Below are positions 1 through 10,998 of a stretch of DNA of 64,000 bases, piece after piece. Numbering within the stretch: position 1 is the first letter of the stretch; each line of letters starts with the position of its first letter. Made by a program: the position numbers and the translations under genes. The stretch spans positions 10,640,501 to 10,704,500 of the forward strand of contig CM076960.1 in NCBI GenBank assembly GCA_039566865.1, given 5' to 3'. A model generated the notes under the pieces. That model saw only the letters and a program-made list of their open reading frames with translations, was not told the DNA's origin and did no database searches. Source of the stretch: Aurelia coerulea (taxonomy: Eukaryota; Cnidaria; Scyphozoa; Semaeostomeae; Ulmaridae).

Positions 1-290
1 ATGGAATAGCCTGTACGCCGAGTCAAAACAGGCAACCTTTCTGTATAGTTTTAAGAAAACTATTTAGAAACAGGCACTTTTCTTTCTTTCGTTTTTATTG
101 TAATTTTGACCATTATTGTACATAGATTAAAAATATTGTAAATAAGGTTTTATAGTTTTATTTAATTAATAGCTTTTATTTTGCACCGTTGTACCTTAGA
201 TGGTAATTAATGTTTTTATCGGAGGGCCCCTTGAAAATCAACTCATTGAAAGGCAACCCTCCTTAAAAGAATTAAAATGAAAATGAAAAA
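1..290 (+). mobile_element. 3' end of an L2/CR1-like LINE (non-coding)
   Basis: The stretch ends at about 268-292 in an AAAATG-type tail, like the tails of other LINE fragments here (43690-43760 on the other strand and 58180-58210). Just before it, GGAGGG and CCCTCC around 220-262 could form a stem, as in L2-type 3' ends. No coding sequence is visible. The assignment rests on tail structure only. Confidence 0.35.
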
Positions 291-299
291 AAATGAGGC

Positions 300-940
300 T
301 CATAGGCTACAAGTTCGTCAATGGTCTTCCATAGCTCTTCGATAAGGGGTCCGCTTGGGGCATCGAAGCTGCTATTCGTTATAATCCTAGCAGCACGTTT
401 TGAAGTTGTTGCAACTGATTAATTTCAGTTGAAGCAGCACAGCCCCTAACATAGAACAACAGTATCGAAAGTGGGGCTTGACAATACCTGTATAGAGAGT
501 TCGCAAAAACTTCTTTTTGGAAAAAAGACTTGGCATGTCTCAAAAAACCAACTGCCCTGGAGACCATACTAGAAACTGTCTTGATTTGTTCTTTCCAATC
601 CAAGGAGCAGTCCATTTGCACACCAAGGTCTTTTTGACTACTTCAAGCTCATTATCGCGAATTTTCAGTTCCATGTCTTTATTTTGACTTTTAAGAATGT
701 TGTGTTTCTTCTTAGTAGAAATAAGCATGGAATGAGTTTTCGCAACATTCAGGGAAAGCTTGTTGCCTTGTAGCCAAGTGTCCAGCTTCCTTAGGTCACT
801 GTTAATAGCCTCATTCAGCCGAGTCAAATCATGAGACTGGTAGCATAAACTGGTGTCACCAGCATACATGGAAACGGTGGAATCTTGGACAGCCTGTGGG
901 AGATCATTGATGCAGATGAGGAAGAGACCTTAAGGTTCCG
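300..940 (-). pseudogene. LINE reverse transcriptase fragment, frameshifted
   Basis: On the minus strand this encodes the palm and thumb of a non-LTR reverse transcriptase. It includes 'LICINDLPQAV' followed by a degenerate catalytic box 'MYAGDTS' (YADD changed to YAGD) near 865-935, then the connection region ('LQGNKLSLNVAKT'). After a frameshift near 620 it continues with 'WKEQIKTVSSMVSRAVGFLRHAK'. It resembles the LINE at 43.9-45 kb. It is truncated at both ends, frameshifted and has lost a catalytic aspartate, so it is a dead fossil. Confidence 0.8.
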
Positions 941-1990
941 GTTTTTTGCTATTGAAAAGAATAAAAGTTGCATGGACATGGCGCTGATTAAACAAATATA
1001 GTAAAAATGTGGTTAGAATGATAAAGGTGTGCCACATCTCCAAAATAAGCGTGCATGTGCTCCTTTTCCTCTTCTTTAATACAAAACACTTGGGATCGAA
1101 TGCAATACAAGGACCGATTCCTCAAAAGAAAAGTTACTTCAAGAACAATTGAAGTAATTCAAGGTATAAATCTTTTCAAAAATAAAAACTAAAGGTCAAA
1201 GTCGAAAATTCTTTTGCAAAATGCCTTTGTGGTGTCAAATTATGGCTACGCCATCTCTCAAAAACCTCTGGTTTCAGGTGCACTCCAAATTTTGACCTTG
1301 TGAACTCATTTCTCCGGTGTTTGGTGGTCAATTTCAAAATGCAAGGTATGTGCATTTAAGTTGAAAACCAACAAATTTAGCCATGAATTCAAAAATTCCC
1401 GAAATGTTATCGTTTTGTTCCATTGTTCAGTCAAAAGGGGGTACATTTTTTGAGACACCAGGTATTTTGATACTAAATTTTCATGTTTCTTTGCATTCTT
1501 TGCATGGATATACGTTACCGAGATTGTGACTTCCGAAGCACTCGGGTATTTTAGTTGATTTGAGAGGGAGAGTGACTAATTGGGTGAGAATAACAAAAGA
1601 AGTTTCCTTGCGTTATTTTAAGATTTTAGAGCGACCTCTTGGGTGAGAATAGTAACCTAATTGATTGGGTTGCATGGTGTATTGGATAGAGGAATATCTA
1701 TTGTGGTAACATTGTCAGACCAGCGCGGGTTCATATTTTGAATCAAAGGGAACAATTGGGTCCTGTTCATGTGACAGTGACCTTTCGCGAATAACCCGTT
1801 ACTGGCGAGGAGTTTTGAAATCTGGATGACTGGCTCTACTGCTGGCAGCAGCGATTTACTTTTTGACATTTAAAAGCCACATATGAAGATACTATTTCAC
1901 AGAAGGGTCAGCTTATATTTGTGGTTAGGTTAGATGTTTTGTTCCTTGCTTTTTGTCCAGCTGTCGTATAAGAACAATAATGGCAAAATG
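941..1990. other. Intergenic/3' flank of the SLC22 gene; nothing recognised
   Basis: I see no convincing coding sequence, repeat or RNA gene. A 70-residue open frame at 1657-1869 (minus) has no recognisable motif and is probably chance. The 3' untranslated region of the SLC22 gene should start below 1991, but I could not identify a clear polyadenylation signal. Confidence 0.4.
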
Positions 1991-2206
1991 TTAAACCTTT
2001 TCTTCTCCGACAAGACTCTCTTTGGATACTTTTGTGTCCGACTTATTACTCATCTCAGTTGCGTTTAACTGTATTCCCTCCACCTCTTCAACAGTATCTG
2101 GAAGCTTGATACCTCTTGTTTCAGGTAAGAGTAAAGAAACACCTGCAGCGGCCAAGGCAATACCACCAAATACTAGGAAGGGTAGTTCCTTGAACGTATA
2201 ATGACT
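1991..2206 (-). CDS. SLC22-family transporter, terminal coding exon (TM12 and C-terminal tail)
   Basis: This is the last exon of a major-facilitator transporter of the SLC22 (organic cation/anion/carnitine) family, a plasma-membrane solute carrier. It encodes 71 residues and a TAA stop. It opens with 'SHYTFKELPFLVFGG', then hydrophobic TM12 'IALAAAGVSLLLPETRG'; the PETRG..LPDT signature after TM12 is diagnostic of SLC22. A charged, Ser/Lys-rich cytoplasmic tail follows. The acceptor is TTTCTTCTTCTTAG, and the exon starts in phase 0, matching the phase-0 donor of the exon at 35861-35933. The intron between them is about 33.7 kb. The substrate cannot be assigned from this part. Confidence 0.88.
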   Translation of the reverse strand, partial: SHYTFKELPFLVFGGIALAAAGVSLLLPETRGIKLPDTVEEVEGIQLNATEMSNKSDTKVSKESLVGEEKV

Positions 2207-2779
2207 CTAAGAAGAAGAAAGATTGATAATTACATCAATGTTGTAGCCTCAAAATGCGATCAAATCTTATAAAGATTTTCCGCAATTTGCAGATTGCTTC
2301 GAAGGGTAACACGGTATGTGTCCGTCTGACATTCGTCTGAGAATTAGAAAATAACATGCAATGAAACCAGAATTTCATACTAAGCTATCTTTTGAAATAA
2401 ACCAATCAAGACAATCGGAGCATAGATTTCAGTGTGTTTGAATGCCAGCCACTAAGAGCAGCAGAGTAGGTGGGGATCAACGAGAAACATTAAATGTTGC
2501 AGCAACAAATAGCTCAGAGAACGTATGTGAACTACAGCGATAAAATGATAATGCTCCGTAATAATGATGACATTCCTTAGCAGTACTGATGTTGACCTAG
2601 TGAACAAAACAAAATACCTTGGTTTCCTAAAAGACAACAGTCCGATTTGGAAGTCCCAGAGACAGACTTTCTTGTGTGATTTCGAGAAAATGGTGTCTCG
2701 TGTAATTGACATTTACCATATTCTACAAAATTTGCATCTATAATCCGGTAGCAGAAGGGGGGGGGGGGGTAGTACCACC
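2207..2779. other. SLC22 intron; nothing recognised
   Basis: This is the 3' end of the giant last intron of the SLC22 gene. An open frame at 2452-2712 (minus) has no family features and no splice context. A G-run at 2758-2769 is the only conspicuous low-complexity feature. Confidence 0.4.
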
Positions 2780-3430
2780 AAACGAGGTAATTTATGACAT
2801 CAAGTTATTTTGGTCAATTTTGGGGCGTAGATTCGAATTTCGATGTTCTTTTAGGGGCTGTTTTTGAGATATGGTGGTAAATGCCCCCAAAATTGAAGGA
2901 AAATGTGTTATTGTTAAGACTTTCGATACGCCCCTTTAAAGGTTTATTTTTAGCTGCAGAGCATTGGTAATGGCCCCATCAAGCTCATAAAAGGTGTTTT
3001 GGAGGTTTCGTATCATTCTGAGGTAACCCTGCCCCCAAATGGGGGCAACAAAGAAAGATATTTGAAAATTCACTAAAAGAACCTCATCATATCAATCCTG
3101 GGGTTTAGAACCTGAATTTCGATGTTATTTTGATGGGAGAGGAACTGTTTTTGAAATATAGGGGCAAATGCCCCCAAACAGGGTTCAAAGGTCAAACTCT
3201 TCTGGTAACCTTTTATGGTTGTCTTTCTAAATAAATTTCAATTCTTACCATGATTCTCATACTAAAAAGCTGGTCAATAGCGCTGTTTAGGTTGACTCCG
3301 GGGCAATGCTGACCTAAATGGGAGCAACCAAGGAAGTCGATTGAAATTTCACTAAAAACACGTGATCTTATTAATTTCTAGTTATTCTTGAGTGTAAAAT
3401 CTGAGTTTCGATGTCATGCAGCAACAGCTC
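2780..3430 (+). repeat. Dispersed repeat, degenerate tandem units of roughly 270 bp
   Basis: A phrase with 'GAATTTCGATGTT' followed by 'CTGTTTTTGA' and 'AAATGCCCCCAAA' occurs around 2835-2890 and again around 3113-3175. A third partial occurrence lies near 3400. An inverted copy of the first unit lies at about 19535-19815. The spacing suggests degenerate tandem copies of a dispersed non-coding repeat. No coding capacity is seen and no family name is offered. Confidence 0.6.
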
Positions 3431-5640
3431 TTCGGGTAGGAAGATTTTGCATTTTACCCGAACACTACTGATGAACTTGCCATTTTCACGAGGAAAACAG
3501 GAGAGAGACAAATCTATAAATGCTGCCTGGACTTCACTGGAGGTTGAAAGTATCGTTTACTAGTCTAAAGAGCGCGGAGAATCATCATATATTTTGTGTA
3601 TGGCTGCTAACATAAGCGGCATCATGAGAACGCCAGACACATTTAGAGAACAGTAAGAATTCCAAAAAGGGTTCTTTCTTGCGATGAAGATAAATTTGGC
3701 ATACGAACTACCGATAGTTTTATCCCTTCTGACTTAGACACATTTTTAGAAATAATGGAAATAAAGAAAGAGTGCTAAGGCTGATGAAACACGCATGACT
3801 TGAAACCAGTCATTACCTCAGTGGACGCTCACTTTTATGGCATGGGATAAGTCCTGTGTAAAGGCCAAGAATGAAACATCGATTGACGTTGAAGAAATTG
3901 AAATTGATCACGAGAAAGCAAATGCCACAAAAAGCTTTCCTCAAAAATGTTAAAGCATTTGTCTCGTAAAATTTTCTGTTGACTCCGCAAAATATGGGGT
4001 AAAAGAACTTAAAAAGTTATCGTTTATAGTCTTTTCAAAGTGCATATCCCTCCCCTCTCTAATAAGTACTCTCTAGGGTCTCCAAAATTGAATAAGCCAC
4101 CTGTGAATTTTTTTGCAAGAGCTTTTACGGTATTCTTCGTAAAGGAAAGCAATTTTGATAGAAGCATATCAAAGGTACATTTTCTTGTTCGCTGTTATAT
4201 GATATCTGACCAGAGCTGGATGGATTGAAACTTTTTTAGGTACAAGTTTTGAAAGAAAGCAGCAGTATGCATTAAATAAAATGATGACAGATATATCTTT
4301 AGAAAGATTGAAAGACTATGAAAATGGCATTGACCTGTCTAACCTTCCACCATACCAGACAGCAAACTTTGTTGCAAAATGTGGCGAAATACATCAAATC
4401 CTGATAGCTGGATGATGCAGGCCAATCAGGCTGATTACCAGATATAATGATAAAATTGGGCAGATGAGGTGTATCCAGAACAGATACATTGGCATAAGAG
4501 CGGACGAGCTGGGGTGTGCTGCAGCCCCTCTAATCAGGCAAAAGTTATCATTGACGGTGCCATTCAAGCACTTTTAAAGCAACGAAGCCATTATATTTGA
4601 GCAATATCCTTAATAAGCCCATCTAAAGTTTGGGCTGCCCCTAAGTTCATGAAAGGATAGCAGAGCCGCTGATTGATGTCAGCAATTGAAGAGATGGTCG
4701 AGAAGAATGACGATATCTGAAGCTCTGATGTTTGTTTTGTTTGTCGTCTTATTTTAATTCAATTTTGTTCTAGCTTCTAAATAGAAACTAATCTAAATCG
4801 AATAAATTAATCTAAATTCGAATCGATGTGTTAGCCCATTTTCAGTTCCTTTGAATTTTGGATTTTGCATCCGAATCTATTGCTCACCGATCGGCAATTG
4901 CATCCGAATTTGACATATTAGGAAGGATTCCAAACGGAAAAGTCCCTGCGAAAGATGCAAATCACAATAATCCAGCTGACAGTGCAAATAGGCACACTAC
5001 CATTGTTTATTCTTTACAAGCATCATGAATAGATTCACATCCAAAGACAGTAAAGAATGAGGACGTCTTAAAACTGTAAAATGGAAAGACCTCTCATACA
5101 TGTACAAAAGGAGACTCGCTTGCATTTCACACCAGGCATATAACTAGCAGTTAATAAAGTTAAGCGAGTGTAGCTGAGAGTTTTTTAAACCCAATTGTGT
5201 GCGAATGCTTTGAGAAGCAAGTGCTCCAAGTTTGAAATCATTGAACAATGACAACTATTTGCAAATTACCAGACAGCTCAGCATACTACGACAATGAACT
5301 TAGTCAATAAAATATTGATCTCAATTTAAGCATTAAATTGCAATTTTTAGTCAGACACAGTCATTTATCATTTATGTTCAAAGTTCCCCTGGACTTTACA
5401 GCTTTATACTGGTCTGGGTGGTACCTCACATGATGGGCTCTGTTATTTTGCCAATGGTAAACACTTAAACATCAACTTTTCAACGAAAAATAGTCATATT
5501 TGCACCAATGGCTCTGACAGTTTTGTTGTGATGAGCTCTCAGTAACTGTGATTCTAGGTTTGCTTCCAACAGCATTAATCAAGTTCAGCAATGATAATCA
5601 AACAGCTGAATTGTTTTGTGTTTGATTCAGTAACATAAGA
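3431..5640. other. SLC22 intron; possible decayed coding remnant near 4239-4570
   Basis: Most of this stretch shows nothing recognisable. On the plus strand around 4239-4410 a short open stretch reads like former protein ('ERKQQYALNKMMTD' then 'LSNLPPYQTANFVAKCGEI'), but stops follow quickly and I cannot assign a family. The rest is AT-rich non-coding sequence. Confidence 0.3.
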
Positions 5641-5705
5641 TGTTTTGATCACATCAGCAACAATCAGCAAATAGCTAAACTGTTTCATGTTTGATCAGTA
5701 TGTAG

Positions 5706-6073
5706 CATAAGATGTTTTCATTGATCACAGCAGCAACAATAAGCAAACAGCTGCATCATCATAACAAATTGTTAAATGCTTAATTCCATTTGACAGCAAC
5801 AGCGTAAGATGCACAATATTTGGCTCCAAATTTTTAAAATGTCTGAACTGCAACGCAATGTTCCAATAAAGGATGTATGAAGAATGTAACATAAGATTTT
5901 TTCATTGATTGCATCAGCAACAATAAACAAACAGCTGCATCATCATAAAAAATTGATCAATGCTGTATTCCATTTGACAGCAACAGCGTAAGATGCACAA
6001 TATTTGGCTCTAAGTTGTTAAAATGTCCAAGCTGCAATGCATTGTGCCAATAAAGGATGCATGAAGAATACAA
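5706..6073 (+). repeat. Tandem duplication, two copies of about 184 bp
   Basis: The block at about 5706-5889 is repeated with modest divergence at about 5890-6073. Both copies contain 'AACAGCTGCATCATCATAA', then 'GACAGCAACAGCGTAAGATG' and 'CACAATATTTGGCTC', and end in 'CAATAAAGGATG'. The offset measured at AGCGTAAGAT is 184 bp. A shorter related phrase lies just upstream at 5640-5700. Function unknown. Confidence 0.75.
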
Positions 6074-6582
6074 TGCTGCCCTTTGCTTTTACAAGAATAT
6101 CACGCTGCTCCAATGCCGGTCTTTACGGGAATGTCACTTGCTACCAGACTACAGAAATGTCACTTATTAACAGACTATCTTTCACTCCTGAAACAAGAGA
6201 AAAACCAGATAAGTTTTCAGTGTGAAAAATCTCACAATCACTGCAATTCTGTTTCAGATTGATCTGGAAAGTGTATAGATCAGCACATCAGCATATGTTG
6301 ACACTCTTTGTAAAAAATAACTGACAAAAGACAATTGAGCCAAAAGATGGCACAAGGGATATTTCTACCAAAATCCTTTGCATTTCGAGACAAAACCATC
6401 CATGAAAATCAATCAAAATTCTGTCAGATGCAAAACTATCAAGTTCACCTTTGCCATCTTTGGTGCAGTTTCTAAAATATACTATTTTGTTTTCAAAATT
6501 AGAGAATTTGTTAAGAGCATTATTGTCTAAACTTTGTTTTTAATGTCCAAAAAATCTTATATGCTGAAAGACAAATCCTTAC
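6074..6582. other. SLC22 intron; nothing recognised
   Basis: AT-rich sequence without coding signal. It lies just beyond the 3' side of the Helitron coding region and may contain the Helitron's 3' terminus, but I could not identify a CTRR-type end with a hairpin. Confidence 0.3.
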
Positions 6583-6686
6583 CTGCTTTCCTGTTGCCAT
6601 TTGCATAGTGAGGTGCCACCCAAAGCTGATCTTGACTCCTCCTCTTCATTTTTCTGCCTTGTCTTCTTTGTGTTGTCCTGCTCCCT
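6583..6686 (-). other. Exon-like segment downstream of the Helitron helicase
   Basis: On the minus strand a polypyrimidine-type acceptor ending TTATTTAACAG precedes a 104-bp open segment that ends in AAAGCAG followed by GTAAGG, a good donor. It reads 'REQDNTKKTRQKNEEEES' then 'ALGGTSLCKWQQESR'. No domain is recognisable. It could be a downstream exon of the Helitron transcript, a captured host exon, or chance. Confidence 0.3.
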
Positions 6687-6802
6687 CTGTTAAATAAAAT
6701 AAAAGAACTTACAAGGAAGTTCTTGTCTGATTGGACTATAGCAGTCCATCAATATGTATTGGTTGTCAATGCAAACCATGATTATGTAAGGTCTAAAAAC
6801 TA

Positions 6803-8326
6803 CTAATTTGATGTTGCAGTTTCATCAGCTAATCTGTGTAATCTGTCTTGCCCTTGTAATCTGTACTGAAACGTTCCAACTGATCTTATCTTCTGGAGGC
6901 GCTCAAAGCATATTGGTTCAACTACAAGTGATGACAATGTTTTCACTCTACTTAAAGCTACATATGACATCCCAACTGTTCTCTCAGACTTTCCAATGTC
7001 TACCCAGGCTTTTGACAAGGTCATTCCTTGACTTTTGTGAATTGTAAAGGCCCATGCAAGTCGCAAGGGCAACTGCTGCCTTTCATGAAAGATATTTGCG
7101 TTTGCTCTTGCAGTCACTGGGCAGATTGGAACCAATGATGGTTCTTGGCCACTGAAAGAAGGCCCTCTGTATCCATCAAATTTCACAATCACTGCAACAG
7201 GCAGGCTGGATGGTTTATGGCCTATTTGATACAAAATATCAATTACAGTTCCAGTGGCTCCATTGCAAAGTCCAACACTTGGCCATAAGTTCATCGTCAA
7301 CATCACTTTTGCATGTTTTGCTAAATAAATAACTGGTTGTAAACCAGACATTTCATCTGAACTCAATCTTTTAGCAGCTGCTGATGAATGTCTTGCTTCA
7401 ATGCATGCAATGGGGCTCTGTAACTTTGTAAATTCTTCATAGTTGAATTGGCCAACTTGCTCATTGCTGTAAAAAAGTCTTACTGCATTCTCAAATTCAG
7501 AAATATTAGTTACACTCAATGGTTGACGGGTCAACAGTAACTTCCAATCATCTGATGTAGTCTCTCCATTTCTCAGTGTAAATAGAAAGTCTCTGAAAGA
7601 AATTTGCTCACTGCTGGCACCAGATACCCTCTGGTTCTCAGTAAGCTTGATAACGTTGTCAAACATCATATATGCAAAATACCCTTGCCTGCCAATCTCA
7701 TTGGAAGGGTGAGAATGAAACAGTGGCTTATCTCCAACTGGTGGCAACTGGCCAGGATCACCAAATAGAATTAATGATTTTCCACCCAACAGCTTATCAT
7801 GAAAGCCGGTGGCTTGTCGACAACGCCTATCAATCCATCCAAATGTAATCTGCCCAAGCATGGAATACTCATCTATAATAATATAGTCTACACCATTTAA
7901 AGACTCCTGCAGTCTGCAGAGACCTTCTCCATTTAAATCCTTGCTACCACACATACCAAAAGGTAATTTTAGCAATGAATGAATTGTTACACCTTGAATG
8001 TTGAAAGCAGCTTTTCCTGTGGTTGCAGTGATTGCACATCTATTTTGCAATGAACTGCGCAAAGTTTTAATCAGATAACTTTTACCTGTGCCAGCAACAC
8101 CTATCACTATGAGGCAAAGTGGGTCCTTTGTAGTATCCTCATCATGAGAATAAGACATAACTAAATCATATGCAAGTCTCTGCATGTGATTGAGACAATT
8201 TACATCAACATCAAACTGACTTGGATGCTCTTGAGAATTTTGACTTTCCTTTCTATCTTTAATCCATTGAGGCATTTCAAGTAATTGTTCTTGGGTATAG
8301 CTATCTCTATCTTTTTTGCCAGTCAT
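6803..8326 (-). pseudogene. Helitron PIF1-family helicase domain
   Basis: This open segment of 507 residues is a superfamily-1 5'-3' DNA helicase of the PIF1/RRM3 type, used by Helitrons to unwind donor DNA during rolling-circle transposition. Visible motifs are Walker A 'GVAGTGKS' (about residues 76-83), motif Ia 'TATTGKAA', Walker B 'IIIDEYSML' (149-157), motif III 'FGDPGQLPPVGD', and the C-terminal UvrD-like motifs 'AWAFTIHKSQGMTL' and 'SYVALSRVKTL'. The helicase is intact, but it is joined upstream to the Rep part through a one-base insertion in an A-run near 8303. The methionine at 8326 is therefore an artefact of the break rather than a true start. Confidence 0.9.
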
Positions 8327-10097
8327 TAGCAGAGCTATTAGATGCGTGCTCAGTGGTGGTATTTAAACCAGCTAAAATCATCCATTCTTCCTGATGACAT
8401 TCACTTTGTTGTTGTCCAGGGTGTTCAAACTGTGGTTCTTGATTTAAAACAACATTTTGCAATTTGTCAACCCAATCTGGGACATTTCTTTGAGCATAAG
8501 GTGTTTGAAGAAACTCATGCTAAGCACAGACTAAAGTCTCATCAGATGGATTTTCACAACCCCAAACATTGTGTTCAGAATGTTTCCATGGCTTATATCT
8601 CAACAGTTGGAACTTGCAATAAAGTGCAAAATTTGACCCAGCAGGGTTTGGTGAATATGTTGGAAATATCCTTGGAATAACATTATTTGGAAGAGTAACC
8701 AATTTACCTTTAAATACCTTGTGCCTCTTTGCAAATTGTGCAAGATTCATGTTGTCAGATTCAGGAGAATCATCATAGTTCTCTCTGTGAGCATATGCAT
8801 CTAGTAAGGAGCTCTCTGTTGAAGAATCTACCCCTTCATTTTCAATGATAGAATCGCAGTCTGTATGTTTTCGGACTTTTCGTGACCCAGTAAGATTTAC
8901 TGGTATGACCTAAAATGAAGAACTATGAAGCTTGAGTGACATTAACAAATGCATTGTTTCCTGCGCAGAGAAATCTCTCTCTCCAAGTGCTTTTATTGCT
9001 AACTTTTTGATGACTTTCTTTGCATCAGAACTTGCACTGCTTGTATTCTTAAGAACTGATTTGAGAAGATGGTTCATGCTTGGTGACTTTGGCTCACCTT
9101 TTGCAGCATATTTAGTTAAATATTCCATGCAAGCATAATGGTCAATCACAACTTGTATATCACAATTTGCTCTCCATCCTTGCAACTGGCACCTTTGGTG
9201 GTTATTAAGTCTAGAATCATTGCGCATTGTGACAATTTTAGCTCTAAAAGTCTTCTCGCCTTTCTTTGTATGGACTTCTTCAAATTGAAGCTTTGTTTTA
9301 GGACAAGACTCAAATGGGAAATGAAACCTGCATTTCACTTCAGACTCATCATGCTTTTTTCTCAAACAGTAGCTTGTGTTACACCTTGTATGCCTTTGAA
9401 CTGTGTTAACAAGGTCTGCATAATCTGCTTCACAGGTTGATTCACAAATATTTTCATGCCTTTTCTGACAGGGATGAACTTTTGGTTTAACACAAGTCTC
9501 AGTATCTGGAGGTAAAGGATTCCATGTGGTCAATAGCCAGTCAACATATTGGCAGACTTTCTTCTCTGCATTTTTGCCTGCTTCTATAACTTTCCTTACA
9601 TCATGAGGAACATCATTGGGTTCATTGGGCATTTAATGTGCAAGAAACCCTTTTAAAGCTATTTCAGTTAATTCACAAAGTCCTGGATCATTTCTTAATT
9701 TAGCAGTGCCATGGCAATGAATGCTACCCCTGTGCTGGTATTCGAATCTGTACCAATGCCATTCTGCATCCATTGTTTCATACAACCAATGCTTCGCAAA
9801 ATTTTCCAACCTTTGGTAAAAGAACCAGTCCACAAGGTGAGGATTGTTGATGACATTTTGCCGCCTTTCCTCACTTGAAATTTCACATTGAGAACCACTG
9901 TTGAAAAGGTCATGCAAATCTGGCCAATGCATGTCTGCTGCAGAAAAAGTAAAAAAGATGGTTGATGCACCTTTGCTTGTTATGACTGCTTTTAAATCTT
10001 CTTTAACTTTGTGCCAATAAGGATTGGACCCTAGCACATTTGCAACATATCTAGACATTTTAGCCATCATGTAACCTGAATTATTATTTAGTACCAT
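8327..10097 (-). pseudogene. Helitron Rep (HUH/Y2) endonuclease and linker to the helicase
   Basis: The Rep nuclease nicks DNA and forms a 5'-phosphotyrosine link. The 9633-10097 segment carries '[13 protein letters not shown]' and the metal-binding HUH motif in 'RGSIHCHG'. The 8910-9632 segment carries the two-tyrosine motif 'YLTKYAAK' and a cysteine/histidine-rich block ('CRFHFPFESC'). The frame continues through in-frame stops at 9633-9635 (TAA) and 8910-8912 (TAG). The linker at 8327-8909 reads 'VIPVNLTGSRKV', 'IPRIFPTYSPNPAG', 'QLLRYKPWKH' and, after a TAG near 8520, 'VPDWVDKLQ', all typical of Helitron proteins. The three stops look like point nonsense mutations. Confidence 0.85.
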
Positions 10098-10909
10098 ATC
10101 ACGCAGTTCATCAATTGTAAGATGTGCTTCACTTGGATTCTGTTTGAGAAAAATTCCACTTTATTCAAGGGTTCTTTTTCTCTGCATCATGTTCAAGGAC
10201 CAGTAAGCAACTCTTGGATGGTTTGCAAAGCGATAAATCCATTTGCCATTGATAAAAATTCACTAAATTTTAGGAGGTGTTTGATTCTGTCTTGAAAAGA
10301 AACATTTCTTAATGTTGCCTCATTGGTTGGATCCCCAAGACAATCTGGAAAAAGAGTTGGAAATGCCATACTGGCAAGAAATGGAGTATCGTATTCACTT
10401 AAGGGATTAGCTCCCTCATCATTTGGCCATTCTAATGGCTTTTCCTCGGATAGTTCATTTCTTATAGCATGGATTTCTTGTTGCTGCTGTTCTCCAATTG
10501 GAAGAAATGAACTCATTTCAGTGGTTTCATTATACACCTGATCATCCATGCAAGCCTCTGTTGGAAAATTGTCATCATTTTCACTTTCAAGCATTGATGA
10601 ATCATTTTCTTCTTCTGTATCTAGCGTAATAAAATCATGCGGTACTGCATTTTCTGGTAAGCTATCCAAAGCTTCTTGGTCTACCTCTAATTCCTTATAA
10701 ACAGGATTGCGAGTCAACAGCCACGTCAAAGCATCATGAACTACTTTTCGTCTAACCTTCATATCTTTGGTAGAATTGTTTTTTCCTTCATTTGAACAAC
10801 AATAACAGTTAGATCTTTTGCATAACGAGGTAATTTGGAAGCAAGATTTTCAACTCTTTGTGGTAGGTTAATACAATGACCATGGTAACCTCTTTGCCCA
10901 CCTGGCCTT
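10098..10909 (-). pseudogene. Helitron-like N-terminal region (between LINE insertion and Rep)
   Basis: The minus-strand reading from the LINE junction is '[16 protein letters not shown]', '[19 protein letters not shown]', then after a one-base slip near 10780 'KVVHDALTWLLTRNPVYKE'. An acidic low-complexity stretch follows, then the Helitron hallmark 'SMAFPTLFPDCLGDPT' and 'QDRIKHLLKF'. A further frameshift near 10190 separates this from '[10 protein letters not shown]' that leads into Rep. The block contacts the LINE target duplication at 10905-10909. Confidence 0.85.
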
Positions 10910-10998
10910 CCCTTCCTGCTGTTGTCTTCACGGAGAGCGGACGTGTCACATCGCGCTCCTGTCTTAGATTATAGATTTGAAAATGGATAAAGTTTGTT

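Noticed and set aside
1657..1869. 70-residue open frame on the minus strand
   Set aside because: No motif, splice context or repeat support.
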